From NCBI GenBank assembly GCA_029867005.1, contig CP123443.1:1488001-1552000 (forward strand): a stretch of 64,000 nucleotides of DNA, in the 5' to 3' direction. The position numbers and the translations under genes were made by a program. Positions 8,463 to 18,371 of this stretch are shown in pieces; position 1 is the first letter of the stretch; each line of letters starts with the position of its first letter. The notes beneath the pieces were generated by a model, which did not search any database, was not told where the DNA came from, and saw only the letters and a program-made list of their open reading frames with translations. Origin of the DNA: Candidatus Haliotispira prima (GTDB lineage: Bacteria; Spirochaetota; Spirochaetia; SP-2023).

Positions 8463-11102
8463 TTATCTTTTCAAATACCGTACTATCCGTTTGGCCACAA
8501 GCCGCGAGACAGGCCGCAAGATGCTATACACGCCGATCTTTTGCGATAGTACCTTGGCAATGACCCAAAGTTTGCGCTTGTGGGAGTAACGACCAAAACG
8601 GAACCAGCGGTTGTCTGATGTTAAAATATCAAATACCGGCGGGTGTAAAGCACATTGAAGAAGAAAGTCCACTGTAATTTCCTGATTGTATTGGAGAAAT
8701 TTAAGCATTCGCTCTTTTGCTTTGTGATAATCCCTACCGAAAGGATCGTGAAGGTCTCTGCAAGCTTCATTCATAAGTGCATGTTTGTAGTATTTCATAA
8801 GTCGTTTGCGGAATAGTATAAACTCTTGGTCTGATAGTTCTTCCTCTCCCCAGTCCAACAATAAGTCAAACGCCTTTCCAGAGTCTTTCGCATGATTATC
8901 AGAGTAAGCTCCCGTTATGCTGGCACTACGTTGTTGATAGAAAAATAACCTGTCCGGCAATGCGACAAAGGAATGCAATTTCTGGAATAAGCGCGGTGTT
9001 GTAGCAAGGTCTTCCATTGTCATATGCTCCGGAAAGCGGATAGCGGTGCGCATCCACAGGTCTCGTTTCCAAAGTTTTGCGCATGCACAAGGAAAAGGTA
9101 AATTCTCAAGTGATTTCTCTATGATTACGTCACAATTTGAGCTACTGTCGAGGCGTAATTCAAAATTTCCATCCCTAACAGACATTATTTGACAGGTAAA
9201 GAGCTCCACACCAGGATATTTCTGCGTCTTCTGCAAAAATATCTCTACCATATCTAATCGAATATAGTCATCACTGTCCAGAAATAACAGCCATTCACCC
9301 TTGGCAGCTTCGATTCCGGTGTTGCGGGCACCACCCAAGTGTTTGTTCTCCTTATGGCGGATTGACGTGATGCGGGAGTCCCGGGCAGCGTATTCTTCGA
9401 TCAACTCCCGGCTATTATCCGGTGAAGCATCATCCACGATGATAATTTCAATGTTTGGCTCTGTTTGCAAACATGCCGATTCCAGACAGCGATTTAAATA
9501 CTCACGAGTGTTATAAACCGGAATAATAACCGAAACGAGCGGACTGCCACTCGGTTTGATACAGAACGGGTACGCCGGTGTCTGCCAATGTTGCGGCAGG
9601 AACCGGGAACCCAAAACATTGAGGGAAAGATGGTGCATCCGCGGCATAAAGACCAGCGACTCTTTTGTCGAGCCGAACAAAGCTGCTAAAATACTGTAAC
9701 TACTGTTGGCCGTAATAAAATGCCGACACTGTGTCATCAGGCTGAAATCGTCAATCACACTCCCCGAAGGAAAATCATAAGGCAGATCAATATCTGTTAG
9801 ATTTGCCTGTGTCCAGGGAATATCATCCGTGAAAATCAGCACGTACGGCCGGGCAATACTTTGTCTTATTCGACTCAGCGCATCGTAATAGTAGGTCGTG
9901 GGGGTCAGACCGTGGTGTGATATCGTGGTATAGTCTCCCCGCCGGACATGCAGGGCCACCAATTCAAAACTCTTTTGCAATGCCCGGTATTTCTCCGGCA
10001 TGGGTTTGAGCTGAAGATTTAGGTCAGATTTGGCCAACTCAAAGTAACGGTAGTGCTGAAAATAGCCTTCTAAGATAATTGCCGGAGGCAATGTTAAAAA
10101 ATTCTCGGAAAAGGCAAATTCTTCGGGCTCACGGTAGACGATATAACCATCGGGGTAACCCTCCGGGACATTAGAACGCACCTGAACACCGGGGACAATT
10201 TTGTTTAACAGGAACGGTCTGCCTCCGTGGCCATCTTTATAGTAAGAATTATCCACGACAACAGAGGGAGATTCTCCCGTTATTCCTTTGTGCCGGGCAG
10301 CCAGGGCCACAGCAGCCATGTATTGCCATATTTGGTTACCCAGGCCACCGGCCAGTTTGACGGTAATTTGGTCCGGCAGTTGGCCACATTTTTGAGTTAT
10401 ATCGTTTATTCTGTGTTCTTTCCGAAACATTTCTTTTTCCGCCTCTACACCGGCGGAACCCGACAGACCCCCTGTCCTGTGATTTGCCAATGTGCTATCT
10501 ACATATTGGAAAGGGACTTTATTCGTAAATAGCCGAAAAAGCAGATCTTGATCTGCTATAATAGAGTATTTAGTATTAAAAGTACCATATTTTTTATAAA
10601 TAGCTGATGGTACAAAAACAGTCGGATGGTTTAATTCACTAATTAGATCTCTCATCTTAAATACAGATAGTCCTCTTGAATTGTACAAACATGTATCAGT
10701 TTCACGCTGAATAATATTTAAGTTCCCGTAATAGACCTTGTTCTTATCTTTCCGATAGTGCTCTGAGATAGTTTTGAATACTCCTTTTTCGTACCAGTCG
10801 TCAGCATTGATCAAGCCAATGATTTCCCCGGAACAGAGACTAATGCCTTTATTCATAGCATGATATACACCATCGTCTTTCTCGCTCACCCAATAATCAA
10901 TACGATCCTCATATTTCTTTATAATATCAAGTGTTGTATCGGTTGAGCCTCCGTCGATAATAATATATTGAAAATCATTGAAATCCTGTGAAAGCACGCT
11001 TAAGATCGTCCCTTCAAGAAATTCATCACAGTTGAGAACGACTGTCACAATAGAAATTAATGGTCTATTTTGGGAAGTTCTTCCTCCTACAGACTCTATC
11101 AT
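8463..11102 (-). CDS. Three-domain glycosyltransferase, GT2-GT11-GT2
   Basis: One 879-residue chain with three glycosyltransferase modules. Residues about 14-230 form a GT2 (GT-A) domain with IIIDGGSTD and the nucleotide-binding INADDW at 99-104. Residues about 245-500 form a GT11 domain with GGLGNQ at 252-257 and HVRRGD at 385-390, the signatures of alpha-1,2-fucosyltransferases. Residues about 520-870 form a second GT2 with IIVDDASPDNS and LDSDDY at about 608-613. It has no membrane helix, so it is probably cytoplasmic and builds a surface glycan from nucleotide sugars, perhaps making three successive linkages. A GAGGAAA ribosome site precedes the ATG at 11102. Donor and acceptor sugars cannot be told from sequence. 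Confidence 0.9.
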   Translation of the reverse strand: MIESVGGRTSQNRPLISIVTVVLNCDEFLEGTILSVLSQDFNDFQYIIIDGGSTDTTLDIIKKYEDRIDYWVSEKDDGVYHAMNKGISLCSGEIIGLINADDWYEKGVFKTISEHYRKDKNKVYYGNLNIIQRETDTCLYNSRGLSVFKMRDLISELNHPTVFVPSAIYKKYGTFNTKYSIIADQDLLFRLFTNKVPFQYVDSTLANHRTGGLSGSAGVEAEKEMFRKEHRINDITQKCGQLPDQITVKLAGGLGNQIWQYMAAVALAARHKGITGESPSVVVDNSYYKDGHGGRPFLLNKIVPGVQVRSNVPEGYPDGYIVYREPEEFAFSENFLTLPPAIILEGYFQHYRYFELAKSDLNLQLKPMPEKYRALQKSFELVALHVRRGDYTTISHHGLTPTTYYYDALSRIRQSIARPYVLIFTDDIPWTQANLTDIDLPYDFPSGSVIDDFSLMTQCRHFITANSSYSILAALFGSTKESLVFMPRMHHLSLNVLGSRFLPQHWQTPAYPFCIKPSGSPLVSVIIPVYNTREYLNRCLESACLQTEPNIEIIIVDDASPDNSRELIEEYAARDSRITSIRHKENKHLGGARNTGIEAAKGEWLLFLDSDDYIRLDMVEIFLQKTQKYPGVELFTCQIMSVRDGNFELRLDSSSNCDVIIEKSLENLPFPCACAKLWKRDLWMRTAIRFPEHMTMEDLATTPRLFQKLHSFVALPDRLFFYQQRSASITGAYSDNHAKDSGKAFDLLLDWGEEELSDQEFILFRKRLMKYYKHALMNEACRDLHDPFGRDYHKAKERMLKFLQYNQEITVDFLLQCALHPPVFDILTSDNRWFRFGRYSHKRKLWVIAKVLSQKIGVYSILRPVSRLVAKRIVRYLKR

Positions 11103-11427
11103 TCAAGCTATTTCCTCACGTAAGTATTTTTACAAGTCCGCACGAGAACAGAGTCTTATTCTAGCGAATCAAGACTCCCGTTTCCAGTTTAAGCTATAAA
11201 TACATTCATTCCCACAGGGTTTTTTGTCGGTCTGTGTGTATTTCCAGAAATCCATGAAATATCTCATTGAGAAACGAAAATAACAGGCGAATCTGTCAGA
11301 ATAATTATCATCAGGAATTGGCAGAACGAGATAGCCGAATGACAAATTGTGCCAAGAAACGCAGATTCTGTTTTTCTTCCGGTGCTTTTTCCTTTACAAA
11401 TCATGCCGGACGGTTTAAAGTGCGACT
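11103..11427. other. Intergenic region between divergent genes
   Basis: This 325-base gap separates the minus-strand glycosyltransferase from the plus-strand barrel gene, so it should hold two divergent promoters. I see no clear promoter pair, RNA gene or repeat in it. Confidence 0.4.
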
Positions 11428-12114
11428 ATGATTCCAATGTTCCGTCCCTTGGCAAGGCTGTTTTCAAACCGGCTCTTACTTACTACTATAACTCTTGTTC
11501 TTGGCATGTTCTGTTTTGGCCTCGGATTGCAGGATTTACATAGCCAAACCCAATTTGGCCCGAAGTTCGGGGGTAATCCCCGACCCGTGGTTCATTCTCT
11601 CGGCATTAGGGCAATCAGTGCTTATGGCAATAACTCGGCATCAGGATTGGATCCTTGGCATGGCTACATCTTTGGCGGGGGCCTTGCAATAAATATGAAC
11701 CTCTTTCGTTGGGAATGGATAAAACTTGGTGTTGCCGTTGATGCCCTTGCCGAACTGTACAGCGTCACCGAAGGCGTAAAACCACACTACTTAGCGGAGA
11801 AAGGTTACCTCCATCTGTTCTCCCTACGATTGGAAAACTACATAGACATTTACCCTACCAAGTTCCTCTACTTCGGCTTGGGAAGCATATTTTCTCTCAG
11901 CCTCACCGGTTCTTTAGGGGATGAAGAGCGTGGTGTCATACGGACCTATACCCCTTTTATCCTTCCTTACGCAACTTTTCACGTCGGCTACGTCCACCTT
12001 CAACCCTTGTTTGGCCGGTTCCATTGGGGTGTGCAGATCAATGGAAAAATGGCCTTAAACAATGAGACACATTTTGAACTTGGTGGTCTGCTGACTCTGG
12101 CGTATCAGTTTTAG
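11428..12114 (+). CDS. Predicted outer-membrane beta-barrel protein
   Basis: A 228-residue exported protein. A hydrophobic signal peptide covers about residues 14-38 and ends near LHSQ. The rest is a series of alternating polar/hydrophobic strands rich in Gly, Tyr and Phe, and the chain ends in LTLAYQF with a C-terminal aromatic residue. That combination is typical of small outer-membrane barrels recognised by BamA. No specific family is recognised. The metzincin-like lipoprotein gene follows in the same direction after about 60 bases, so the two may be co-transcribed. Confidence 0.7.
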   Translation: MIPMFRPLARLFSNRLLLTTITLVLGMFCFGLGLQDLHSQTQFGPKFGGNPRPVVHSLGIRAISAYGNNSASGLDPWHGYIFGGGLAINMNLFRWEWIKLGVAVDALAELYSVTEGVKPHYLAEKGYLHLFSLRLENYIDIYPTKFLYFGLGSIFSLSLTGSLGDEERGVIRTYTPFILPYATFHVGYVHLQPLFGRFHWGVQINGKMALNNETHFELGGLLTLAYQF

Positions 12115-12175
12115 CAATAAAGTCCGGATACCGGAAATCTGCCGAACACTTGAGAGCATATAAGGGAAGTACATT

Positions 12176-13132
12176 GTGAATACAGGCCGTAAACATACAA
12201 CAAACAAAACAGAAGTGAGCCTAAAGTCCATTCTTTTAAGTCTCCTCATCTTGCTTATAGGGTGTAGTTTAGATGGATCTCCGTTCCAAATTGATTCCGA
12301 CTCTCCGTTCAACATAGATCAACTCAAAATTGTAGACAGTCTCCGCTACTTGCCCAACAACCCGGCTGACGTGACGGCCGGTGACTTGCGTTTCTTCCGC
12401 AATAAGCCTTGGATTGAGATCAATACGATGAGTCCCGGTTTTACCGCCGCCAACGGACAGGATGCAAAATTTTATGAAGACTTTGACATCCGATTAACCC
12501 ACATGAAATATTTGGTGCATACCCGTGCCTTTGCCACTGCGGTGGGGCAGCATACCTTTGCTCTGAAAAATAACAACGCAGGCAGAGACACCATCTTTGT
12601 ATTGGAAGGTTTAGAGACAGAAAATTACATCAAATCTTTGGACAAGACCTACCATGTCAATCCTCTGGAAGTCCTGTTAATGATGCGTAATATGAACTAC
12701 CTTGTGGATATTTATCGCAATTCCCAATTGCTTACTCCCTCAGGAGGCAGCTACTATACAGCCGTTCTGGGCAAAGTAGGGAATTTTCAGCCCAAGCTGC
12801 CCTTTCTTTCCTGGGACCCTGTTTCCGATGGCGGCTTTACCCATCAGAGTACCATCAATATCAATGGAAAGTGGTCCGGCGTTGCCATCAGTCTCCTTAT
12901 GCATGAGGTATTGCACAATTGGGGCTACAATCACCCGGCCAAAGAAGGCGTGGCACTCCCTGCCAAATACGGAGACATTCCTTACGGGGTACAGGCTTTG
13001 ATTGATCAGGTTTACAAAAAGACGACCTACGAGGCACTCTATCTCGCAAGCTCCGCCTCGGGCAAACTGCCGACCCTGTACGATTCTCTGAGCAAATCCA
13101 CCCTGCCCGACAGCGGGTCTAAAGATAAGTAG
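12176..13132 (+). CDS. Lipoprotein with metzincin-type zinc-protease motif
   Basis: Starts at a GTG preceded by an AAGGGA ribosome site. The N-terminus is a lipoprotein signal ending in LLIGC, with the acylated cysteine near residue 30. The chain contains HEVLHNWGYNH: His243, Glu244, His247, Gly250 and His253 match the HExxHxxGxxH zinc site of metzincins. I see no obvious Met-turn afterwards, so it may be a divergent member. It is probably a zinc peptidase anchored in the outer or inner membrane facing the periplasm or surface. Its substrate is unknown. It follows an outer-membrane barrel gene and converges with the CapA-like gene. Confidence 0.78.
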   Translation: MNTGRKHTTNKTEVSLKSILLSLLILLIGCSLDGSPFQIDSDSPFNIDQLKIVDSLRYLPNNPADVTAGDLRFFRNKPWIEINTMSPGFTAANGQDAKFYEDFDIRLTHMKYLVHTRAFATAVGQHTFALKNNNAGRDTIFVLEGLETENYIKSLDKTYHVNPLEVLLMMRNMNYLVDIYRNSQLLTPSGGSYYTAVLGKVGNFQPKLPFLSWDPVSDGGFTHQSTININGKWSGVAISLLMHEVLHNWGYNHPAKEGVALPAKYGDIPYGVQALIDQVYKKTTYEALYLASSASGKLPTLYDSLSKSTLPDSGSKDK

Positions 13133-13186
13133 CGGAGCAATACATAAAGAGAGAAGTACAGGAGCCCGGAAGAGGCATTCAGGACA

Positions 13187-14344
13187 TCAAGGTATTTGAG
13201 GCCATTGAGCCACACGCTGTTCCAAAGCTCTCTGCCGTTGGGCATAAAAATTATCCCAGCCATCGTAACCCTGCGAACGCATCTCGGCAGCGGCATTTTC
13301 CATTGGAGTGACCGCAAAGCCTCGGGGACGCAGCCGGATTGTGGTCAGCAGCAACGGTTTTAGGCCGCGCAGCTCCAAACCTGTGGCGGTCCAAGCCAAT
13401 TGAACCTGCAACAATACCGAGTCTCCCGTCGCAGCCCAAAAACCTTGCGGTTTGTTGGGTTTGGTCCGGATAGTCTGAGCCGAGATAAAGTTGCCCTGAG
13501 AGTACATAATCAGCGACCAACGGTGCTGCTTGCTGCTGTTATGTGTGAAGACCTCCCAAGGCTGCTGCACATGGGGGTGGTGGCCCCAGATGATGTCGGC
13601 CCCATTTCGGGCAATGCGGCGCATGATCCCGCGCTTTCGCGCGGAGGGCTCCGGCTGATACTCCACCCCACCGTGGACACTGACAATTACCAAATCGTAA
13701 TTAGGCCGCTGCCCGGCCAGCCAACGATAAAAAGAATTCAAAAGGATATCATCGTCCGGACGAATATATTGTACCGCCCCGATTCCTTTATGGCTGTTGC
13801 TCAAGATGCTGATTGCTGTAAAGCCAATGTTCCGGCCCCGGTGCCGGATGGATTCCATCACAAAACTATCGGGGCCTTGGCCCGCAGGCCGCAGGCCGGA
13901 AAAAGTCAGGCCCGGCGACTCCCGCCGCAAACGGTGACTGCTCTTCTCTGTGGCCCGTACGCCGGCCAAGCCGAAGTCGGCACTATGATTGTTGGCCAAA
14001 GAAAACGTATTAAAACCTGCATCAGAGACCGCATTGACGTACTCTGCCCGGACATTAAATACCGGATAGGTTGAATAGGGCCGCTGCTCGTCAATGACAA
14101 ATTCCAAATTGGCAAAGTTCAGTTCGGTCTTTTCCAGCAAAGGCTTGATGCTCCGATAGATATGAGAAAAATCTTCCGTCTTATAATTGCTGTCGTGGGC
14201 CATGACATCACCGACAAAACTCAGCCCTACGGTCGGCGGGATCGAAGAGTTCTGGGCTCGGAGACCCGGGCAGAAACATACCAAAAACAAAATTGGCAAC
14301 AGAATCGAGCACAGCACAAAAAACTTATTCTTTAAGACCATCAA
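13187..14344 (-). CDS. CapA-like metallophosphatase family protein
   Basis: A 385-residue exported protein with a signal peptide (about residues 7-31, ending LRAQ). The CapA/PGA-capsule fold is indicated by FVGDVMAH at 43-50, SLANNHSADFG around 115-125, VHGGVEYQPEP around 223-233 and GHHPHVQQP at 254-262, which supply the metal ligands of calcineurin-like enzymes. In capsule systems the family takes part in poly-gamma-glutamate synthesis or attachment, but many members have other, unknown roles. No other poly-glutamate genes are nearby. The neighbouring glycosyltransferases suggest an envelope-polymer role. Confidence 0.85.
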   Translation of the reverse strand: MMVLKNKFFVLCSILLPILFLVCFCPGLRAQNSSIPPTVGLSFVGDVMAHDSNYKTEDFSHIYRSIKPLLEKTELNFANLEFVIDEQRPYSTYPVFNVRAEYVNAVSDAGFNTFSLANNHSADFGLAGVRATEKSSHRLRRESPGLTFSGLRPAGQGPDSFVMESIRHRGRNIGFTAISILSNSHKGIGAVQYIRPDDDILLNSFYRWLAGQRPNYDLVIVSVHGGVEYQPEPSARKRGIMRRIARNGADIIWGHHPHVQQPWEVFTHNSSKQHRWSLIMYSQGNFISAQTIRTKPNKPQGFWAATGDSVLLQVQLAWTATGLELRGLKPLLLTTIRLRPRGFAVTPMENAAAEMRSQGYDGWDNFYAQRQRALEQRVAQWPQIP

Positions 14345-14459
14345 TACCGTATCCTGTCATTATAAATTTGCCACATACATTTTTTCATATATTTTTCCCC
14401 ATAAAAAACAAATAACCGGAGAAATAACCCTGTAAATACCTCGTCCTAAAGAGGCTTGG

Positions 14460-15671
14460 CTACAAAAGGCCAACCTCTTTCTCTCTCTGCTTGCCAAATA
14501 CATAGTATTTGCTTATCAGAAAGTTCACAGACATGGTTGCAAGGACACCAAAGCACTGGGCCAACAATTTGTCGGTTACCCACTCAGCATAGAGCAGAGC
14601 ATTCAAAACAGCCAGATTTATTCCCAAGCCAAACAAGGCACTCGCCAGAAATTTCAGCCATTTCGAGACTGTCAGCCCCCCTCCTCCCACCGTCCGGAAA
14701 GTCCACAGACTATTGACAATATAATTTTGGCTGGCGGACAATAAAAATGCCAATACGGCACCGGCATTCAGGCCCAAAACCTGCCAATGAATAATAGTCA
14801 GATAGAAGAGAATAAAGTTTGTCAAAGTACCGAGCAACCCCGTGCACCCAAAACGTAGAAGCTGTTTTACGAAGGTAAACCCCGTAACTCGGTGGGCCAG
14901 AAACAAGGCTTCAAACAGAATCTTGCGATTCATTTTAGAAACACCTCTTTTGCGTTCAGCAAACTGAATGGGAAATTCCGTGCCTTGATAATTCATGTTA
15001 TAGGCATAGTACTTGCACTCTAACTGGAAGAAAAAACCATTGGCCTGAATACCCCGCGCCAGCAAGTCCCACAGGACATAGTCGCGCCACATGTTAAAGC
15101 CTCCGGTCACGTCCTTAAATTCTACGCCCATGACCAAACGGGCGTAGAAGGCCCCGCAAAGCGATAAAAATTTCCGGTCCCTACGCCAGTCGGCAGCCCC
15201 GCCCCCGTGAACATACCGGGAACCAATGACAAAATCAGCTCCCCGGTTCACCACCTCTGTATGCTCCGGTTTTAAACCGTTCGGCTCCTTGGAACCATGA
15301 GAACCATGGGAACCTTGAAAACTATGGAAATTTAATAATGACAACATCTTGGGAATACATGCCGGGTCGTGAGATAAGTCGGCATCGATCTGACATATGG
15401 CCTCATAACCTTGAGACAAGGCCCATTGGAAGGCTTCCTTATAGGCAGAGCCCAAACCCAACTTGCCTGACCGCTTGATCAAATGCAAACGTTTCGGATA
15501 GGCCTCTGCTTTTTGTTCGACAATTTTGGCCGTACCATCCGGAGAATTGTCATCGACAACCAGATAGTGCACTTCCGTACCATCATCAAATTGCAGGGAA
15601 AGTACGGTATCTATCATTTCCCCGATATTGCCACTCTCATTATACGTTCCGGATACGACCAGTAATTTCAT
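14460..15671 (-). CDS. Polyprenyl-phosphate glycosyltransferase fused to GtrA flippase domain
   Basis: A 403-residue two-domain protein. Residues 1-250 are a DPM1-type GT2 domain with DDNSPDG at 40-46 and the metal-binding DADLSHDP at 96-103; they should charge a polyprenyl phosphate with a hexose such as mannose or glucose. Residues about 265-395 hold four membrane helices of the GtrA family, thought to help flip the lipid-linked sugar to the periplasm. A Gly/Ser/His-rich insertion at about 115-140 contains 9-bp repeats. The divergent neighbour is a large multipass protein that could use the flipped sugar. Confidence 0.9.
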   Translation of the reverse strand: MKLLVVSGTYNESGNIGEMIDTVLSLQFDDGTEVHYLVVDDNSPDGTAKIVEQKAEAYPKRLHLIKRSGKLGLGSAYKEAFQWALSQGYEAICQIDADLSHDPACIPKMLSLLNFHSFQGSHGSHGSKEPNGLKPEHTEVVNRGADFVIGSRYVHGGGAADWRRDRKFLSLCGAFYARLVMGVEFKDVTGGFNMWRDYVLWDLLARGIQANGFFFQLECKYYAYNMNYQGTEFPIQFAERKRGVSKMNRKILFEALFLAHRVTGFTFVKQLLRFGCTGLLGTLTNFILFYLTIIHWQVLGLNAGAVLAFLLSASQNYIVNSLWTFRTVGGGGLTVSKWLKFLASALFGLGINLAVLNALLYAEWVTDKLLAQCFGVLATMSVNFLISKYYVFGKQREKEVGLL

Positions 15672-15877
15672 GCCCGCGATTGTATCGTTTTAGACCTGCC
15701 CTGCCTATTGCCGAGCTTTGTAAATCAGTCGAAATTGGGCGAAATCAGGCACGGGCCTTATGGACATTCGGCCCTTTATCAACTATAATACGGGGAGATT
15801 TACCCCTATTTGATATGGGTTCCATGCGAGATCCATACAAAATTTATCCAAGCTCCATGCGAGAGGTTTACCATTTT

Positions 15878-17677
15878 ATGTTGAAAAAAGTAGGTCTTAC
15901 TTTGATCATTGCCGCATTGGCCTTCAGTCAATACCGAATCGTGCAATGGAAACAGCAAAACCAAATTCTGGAAGGTGGTGAAGTGCGTTCCTGGCAAATA
16001 GCCTTAGATCACTATGGCCTGTCGGAGAACTACCGCTCCAACCACACGTACGACGCACAGGAAGTACTGCGCGAAAATCGTCTGGCAAAAGGATACCACC
16101 TGCGAGCTTTCGTGACACAATTACTCCAGAAGATTCATATAAATATTGATCCGGCCCACCCCAACTTATACTACGCATTGCTGCGTTTTACTATGTGGAA
16201 AGGCGTTGACGATGCCACCCAATTTATAAACCGGGCCATGCTGTTAAATCTCCTGCTCTATATTGTCTTACTGGTCTACCTATACCGCTTTTCGATGCTG
16301 CTCTTCGACCGAAGTTTTTTCCAGGCCATTCTCGTTTTAGTTGCTTATACACTAATGATGGGGCACCTGAACAACTTAATGCTTATCCGTATGTACTACC
16401 TGGCAGCAATGTCTTTACTCATACTATGCTACTACATAGTCCGGGCTATCACAGAGCAAAGTTTTACGGCAGCACCGAAAATCATCTGCGAATCGAGACC
16501 CAAATCTTTGCTTACCCGTTTTTTCCATTCTTCCACAATCAAAAAGAAAATGACAAGACTGGAAACAATTAGCCAATCTCCTGACTACCCCCATTCCCTG
16601 ATAACATATTTATTGTTCCGTCTCAGAGCGTTTTCCACATCTTTGTCATTGCGCCCGTACTATTGCAAATTTTATCTTGTTATTCTGCTTACCTTATACT
16701 TAAATTATTGTTCTCATTATTTTTCAATATTAGCTGTTTTTCTGTGGGGTTTGATTCTAATTTTTCATTACCGCAGGGACCGTAAAGCATTATTCACATT
16801 TGTGGAAATTCTTATTGTCAGTATATTTCTAATGGCGGTAACGCAGCAATATTTTTTGTATAATTTGGCCACAGCAAGCCACACAGACACTATTCTGGGC
16901 AGTGATGGCGGAAACATCACAGAATTTGTAACAAGATTTTTGGCCAATATTCGCGACGGTTTCTTTACCTACCAATCCATGTTCCATCGTTATTTTATTC
17001 CCCAACCTCTGTTTATAGCCTTGCTGTTGGTCTGTTTAGCTTCGATTTTCCATCTTTTCCGGTTGAGAAAAGGCAAACGAACAAAACTATCTGTTTCTCA
17101 AATTCAGATGTCCAAAGTTTATGTGTATTTGATAATAGTGACTCTGTCTCTCCCTCTTATGGCTCTCCTTCTTTCTCCTGTTGGGAAGGTCTGGCGCATT
17201 ATTGCCCCCTACACACCACTTTTTGCCCTTTTGATACCGCTGTTATTGCGGCCTATTCGGTATACTTGGCTCCGTTGTGTCTTATTTGCAGCTATAGTGG
17301 CCTGTTTGGGCTGGACGTACCCGGAACGATATCGGGAGTTACAAAGCAGCCTGAGCTTCCCCGAAGAGCAGCAACCCAAGGATATTAAGTTGATCTATGT
17401 CGTCAGCCGAGTCCGGGGTGACACGTACTACCATCACCACATCTATTTTTATCGCAGTACGGTTCGCCTGCTTAGCAACCATTACCTTCAGCCCGGCATT
17501 CAATACCGGTTTTTTGACACGGTGGAAGACATCAACCCTAAAGATCTGCGGCCGGATGCGTATATCTTACTGGGGCCTTACATGGGTAAAGAGTTAGAAT
17601 ATCTGAAAGAGGTCAAGGGCCTTACAATTGAACAGGAATACATTGGTAACTTGTATAGTTACCAAGTTCCGGAATAA
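15878..17677 (+). CDS. Large multipass membrane protein, possible GT-C glycosyltransferase
   Basis: About 599 residues with ten or more likely membrane helices and a soluble C-terminal domain (roughly the last 110 residues). The frame is open back to 15680. I prefer the ATG at 15878 because GAGAGG lies 11 bases upstream and the chain then begins with two lysines and a membrane helix; the ATGs at 15815 and 15830 are alternatives. The layout resembles GT-C enzymes that move sugars from polyprenyl carriers outside the cytoplasmic membrane, but no diagnostic motif is certain. It is divergent from the GT2-GtrA gene, which would supply such a donor. Confidence 0.6.
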   Translation: MLKKVGLTLIIAALAFSQYRIVQWKQQNQILEGGEVRSWQIALDHYGLSENYRSNHTYDAQEVLRENRLAKGYHLRAFVTQLLQKIHINIDPAHPNLYYALLRFTMWKGVDDATQFINRAMLLNLLLYIVLLVYLYRFSMLLFDRSFFQAILVLVAYTLMMGHLNNLMLIRMYYLAAMSLLILCYYIVRAITEQSFTAAPKIICESRPKSLLTRFFHSSTIKKKMTRLETISQSPDYPHSLITYLLFRLRAFSTSLSLRPYYCKFYLVILLTLYLNYCSHYFSILAVFLWGLILIFHYRRDRKALFTFVEILIVSIFLMAVTQQYFLYNLATASHTDTILGSDGGNITEFVTRFLANIRDGFFTYQSMFHRYFIPQPLFIALLLVCLASIFHLFRLRKGKRTKLSVSQIQMSKVYVYLIIVTLSLPLMALLLSPVGKVWRIIAPYTPLFALLIPLLLRPIRYTWLRCVLFAAIVACLGWTYPERYRELQSSLSFPEEQQPKDIKLIYVVSRVRGDTYYHHHIYFYRSTVRLLSNHYLQPGIQYRFFDTVEDINPKDLRPDAYILLGPYMGKELEYLKEVKGLTIEQEYIGNLYSYQVPE

Positions 17678-17775
17678 CGGTGGCGATAATTGTCTGTGTA
17701 GCCTGTGATAAAACACTCCCGCAGAACATTCTCCCGCAATTTTTGGACATTCGTCCAAACGCAGGCGTTTGATGT

Positions 17776-17900
17776 CCCACCCCAACACTCTGACCATTGG
17801 CCGAATACCATCCGCCGGAAATGCCATAAGCCGGAATCGTTTACCGTTTTGGGTTACATTCCGGGACCTTGCGAGCATTCCCCCCCCCCAAATAAAAGAA
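17776..17900 (+). repeat. Dispersed intergenic repeat, copy A
   Basis: This segment shares long near-identical stretches with those near 23.0 kb and 28.3 kb: an ACCATTGG/ATACCAT block, GGAAATGCC(A/G)TAAGC, and CGTTTTGGGTTACATT followed by a CGGG(A/G)CCTTGCG motif and a C-run with AAATAAAAGAA. It directly precedes the restriction-gene relic, as copy C precedes the intact gene. Confidence 0.8.
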
Positions 17901-17930
17901 CCACAGCCACACAAAGCCTCGGACTCTCCA

Positions 17931-18186
17931 ATGACAAACTACGATACTGCGATTCACGATTATGACAAAGAAATAGAACGGCAAGGTGACCCGCAGGGAC
18001 AGAACCATAGAGGACAGAATCATACCTCACGGCTATTGGGAGACCAAAGACGATAAGGACAGTCTGTTGCATGAAATGATTAAAAAACGAGAGGCCGGGT
18101 ATAAGTTCTTTAATATTATTTTTGAGGATACCTACAATTTAATTCTGTATCAGGATGAAAAGCAGGTTTTTGAACACCGTTTTTGA
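17931..18186 (+). pseudogene. Relic of a restriction-modification gene, 5' part only
   Basis: This is a decayed copy of the start of the intact gene at 28455. It begins with the same MTNYD-AI-DY peptide, then loses about 53 codons and shifts frame. It resumes at GKVTRR (about 17979) and keeps the nuclease stretch with HGYWETKD and GYKFFNIIFED before ending at a stop at 18184-18186. The helical, methyltransferase and target-recognition parts are absent, so it cannot be functional. The rest of this 694-base gap (17678-18371) holds the repeat upstream of it and nothing else recognisable. Confidence 0.85.
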
Positions 18187-18371
18187 CACATCAATATCAC
18201 TCGCAAAAAGCAAACAATGATAGTATTTATTTTTCGTTCTCTCCTCACAATTTAGGGAGAATCATAATATTGCTAACCAGTCCCTACCCATAATTTATAT
18301 CTAATAGCGTAAATATGCTGATACGACCAAGACTTATTTCGGTATTAATAATTTCCATAGGTATATGGTAT

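Noticed and set aside
13400..14074. Long plus-strand frame opposite the CapA-like gene
   Set aside because: Shadow of the minus-strand gene, whose signal peptide and metal-ligand motifs are clear.
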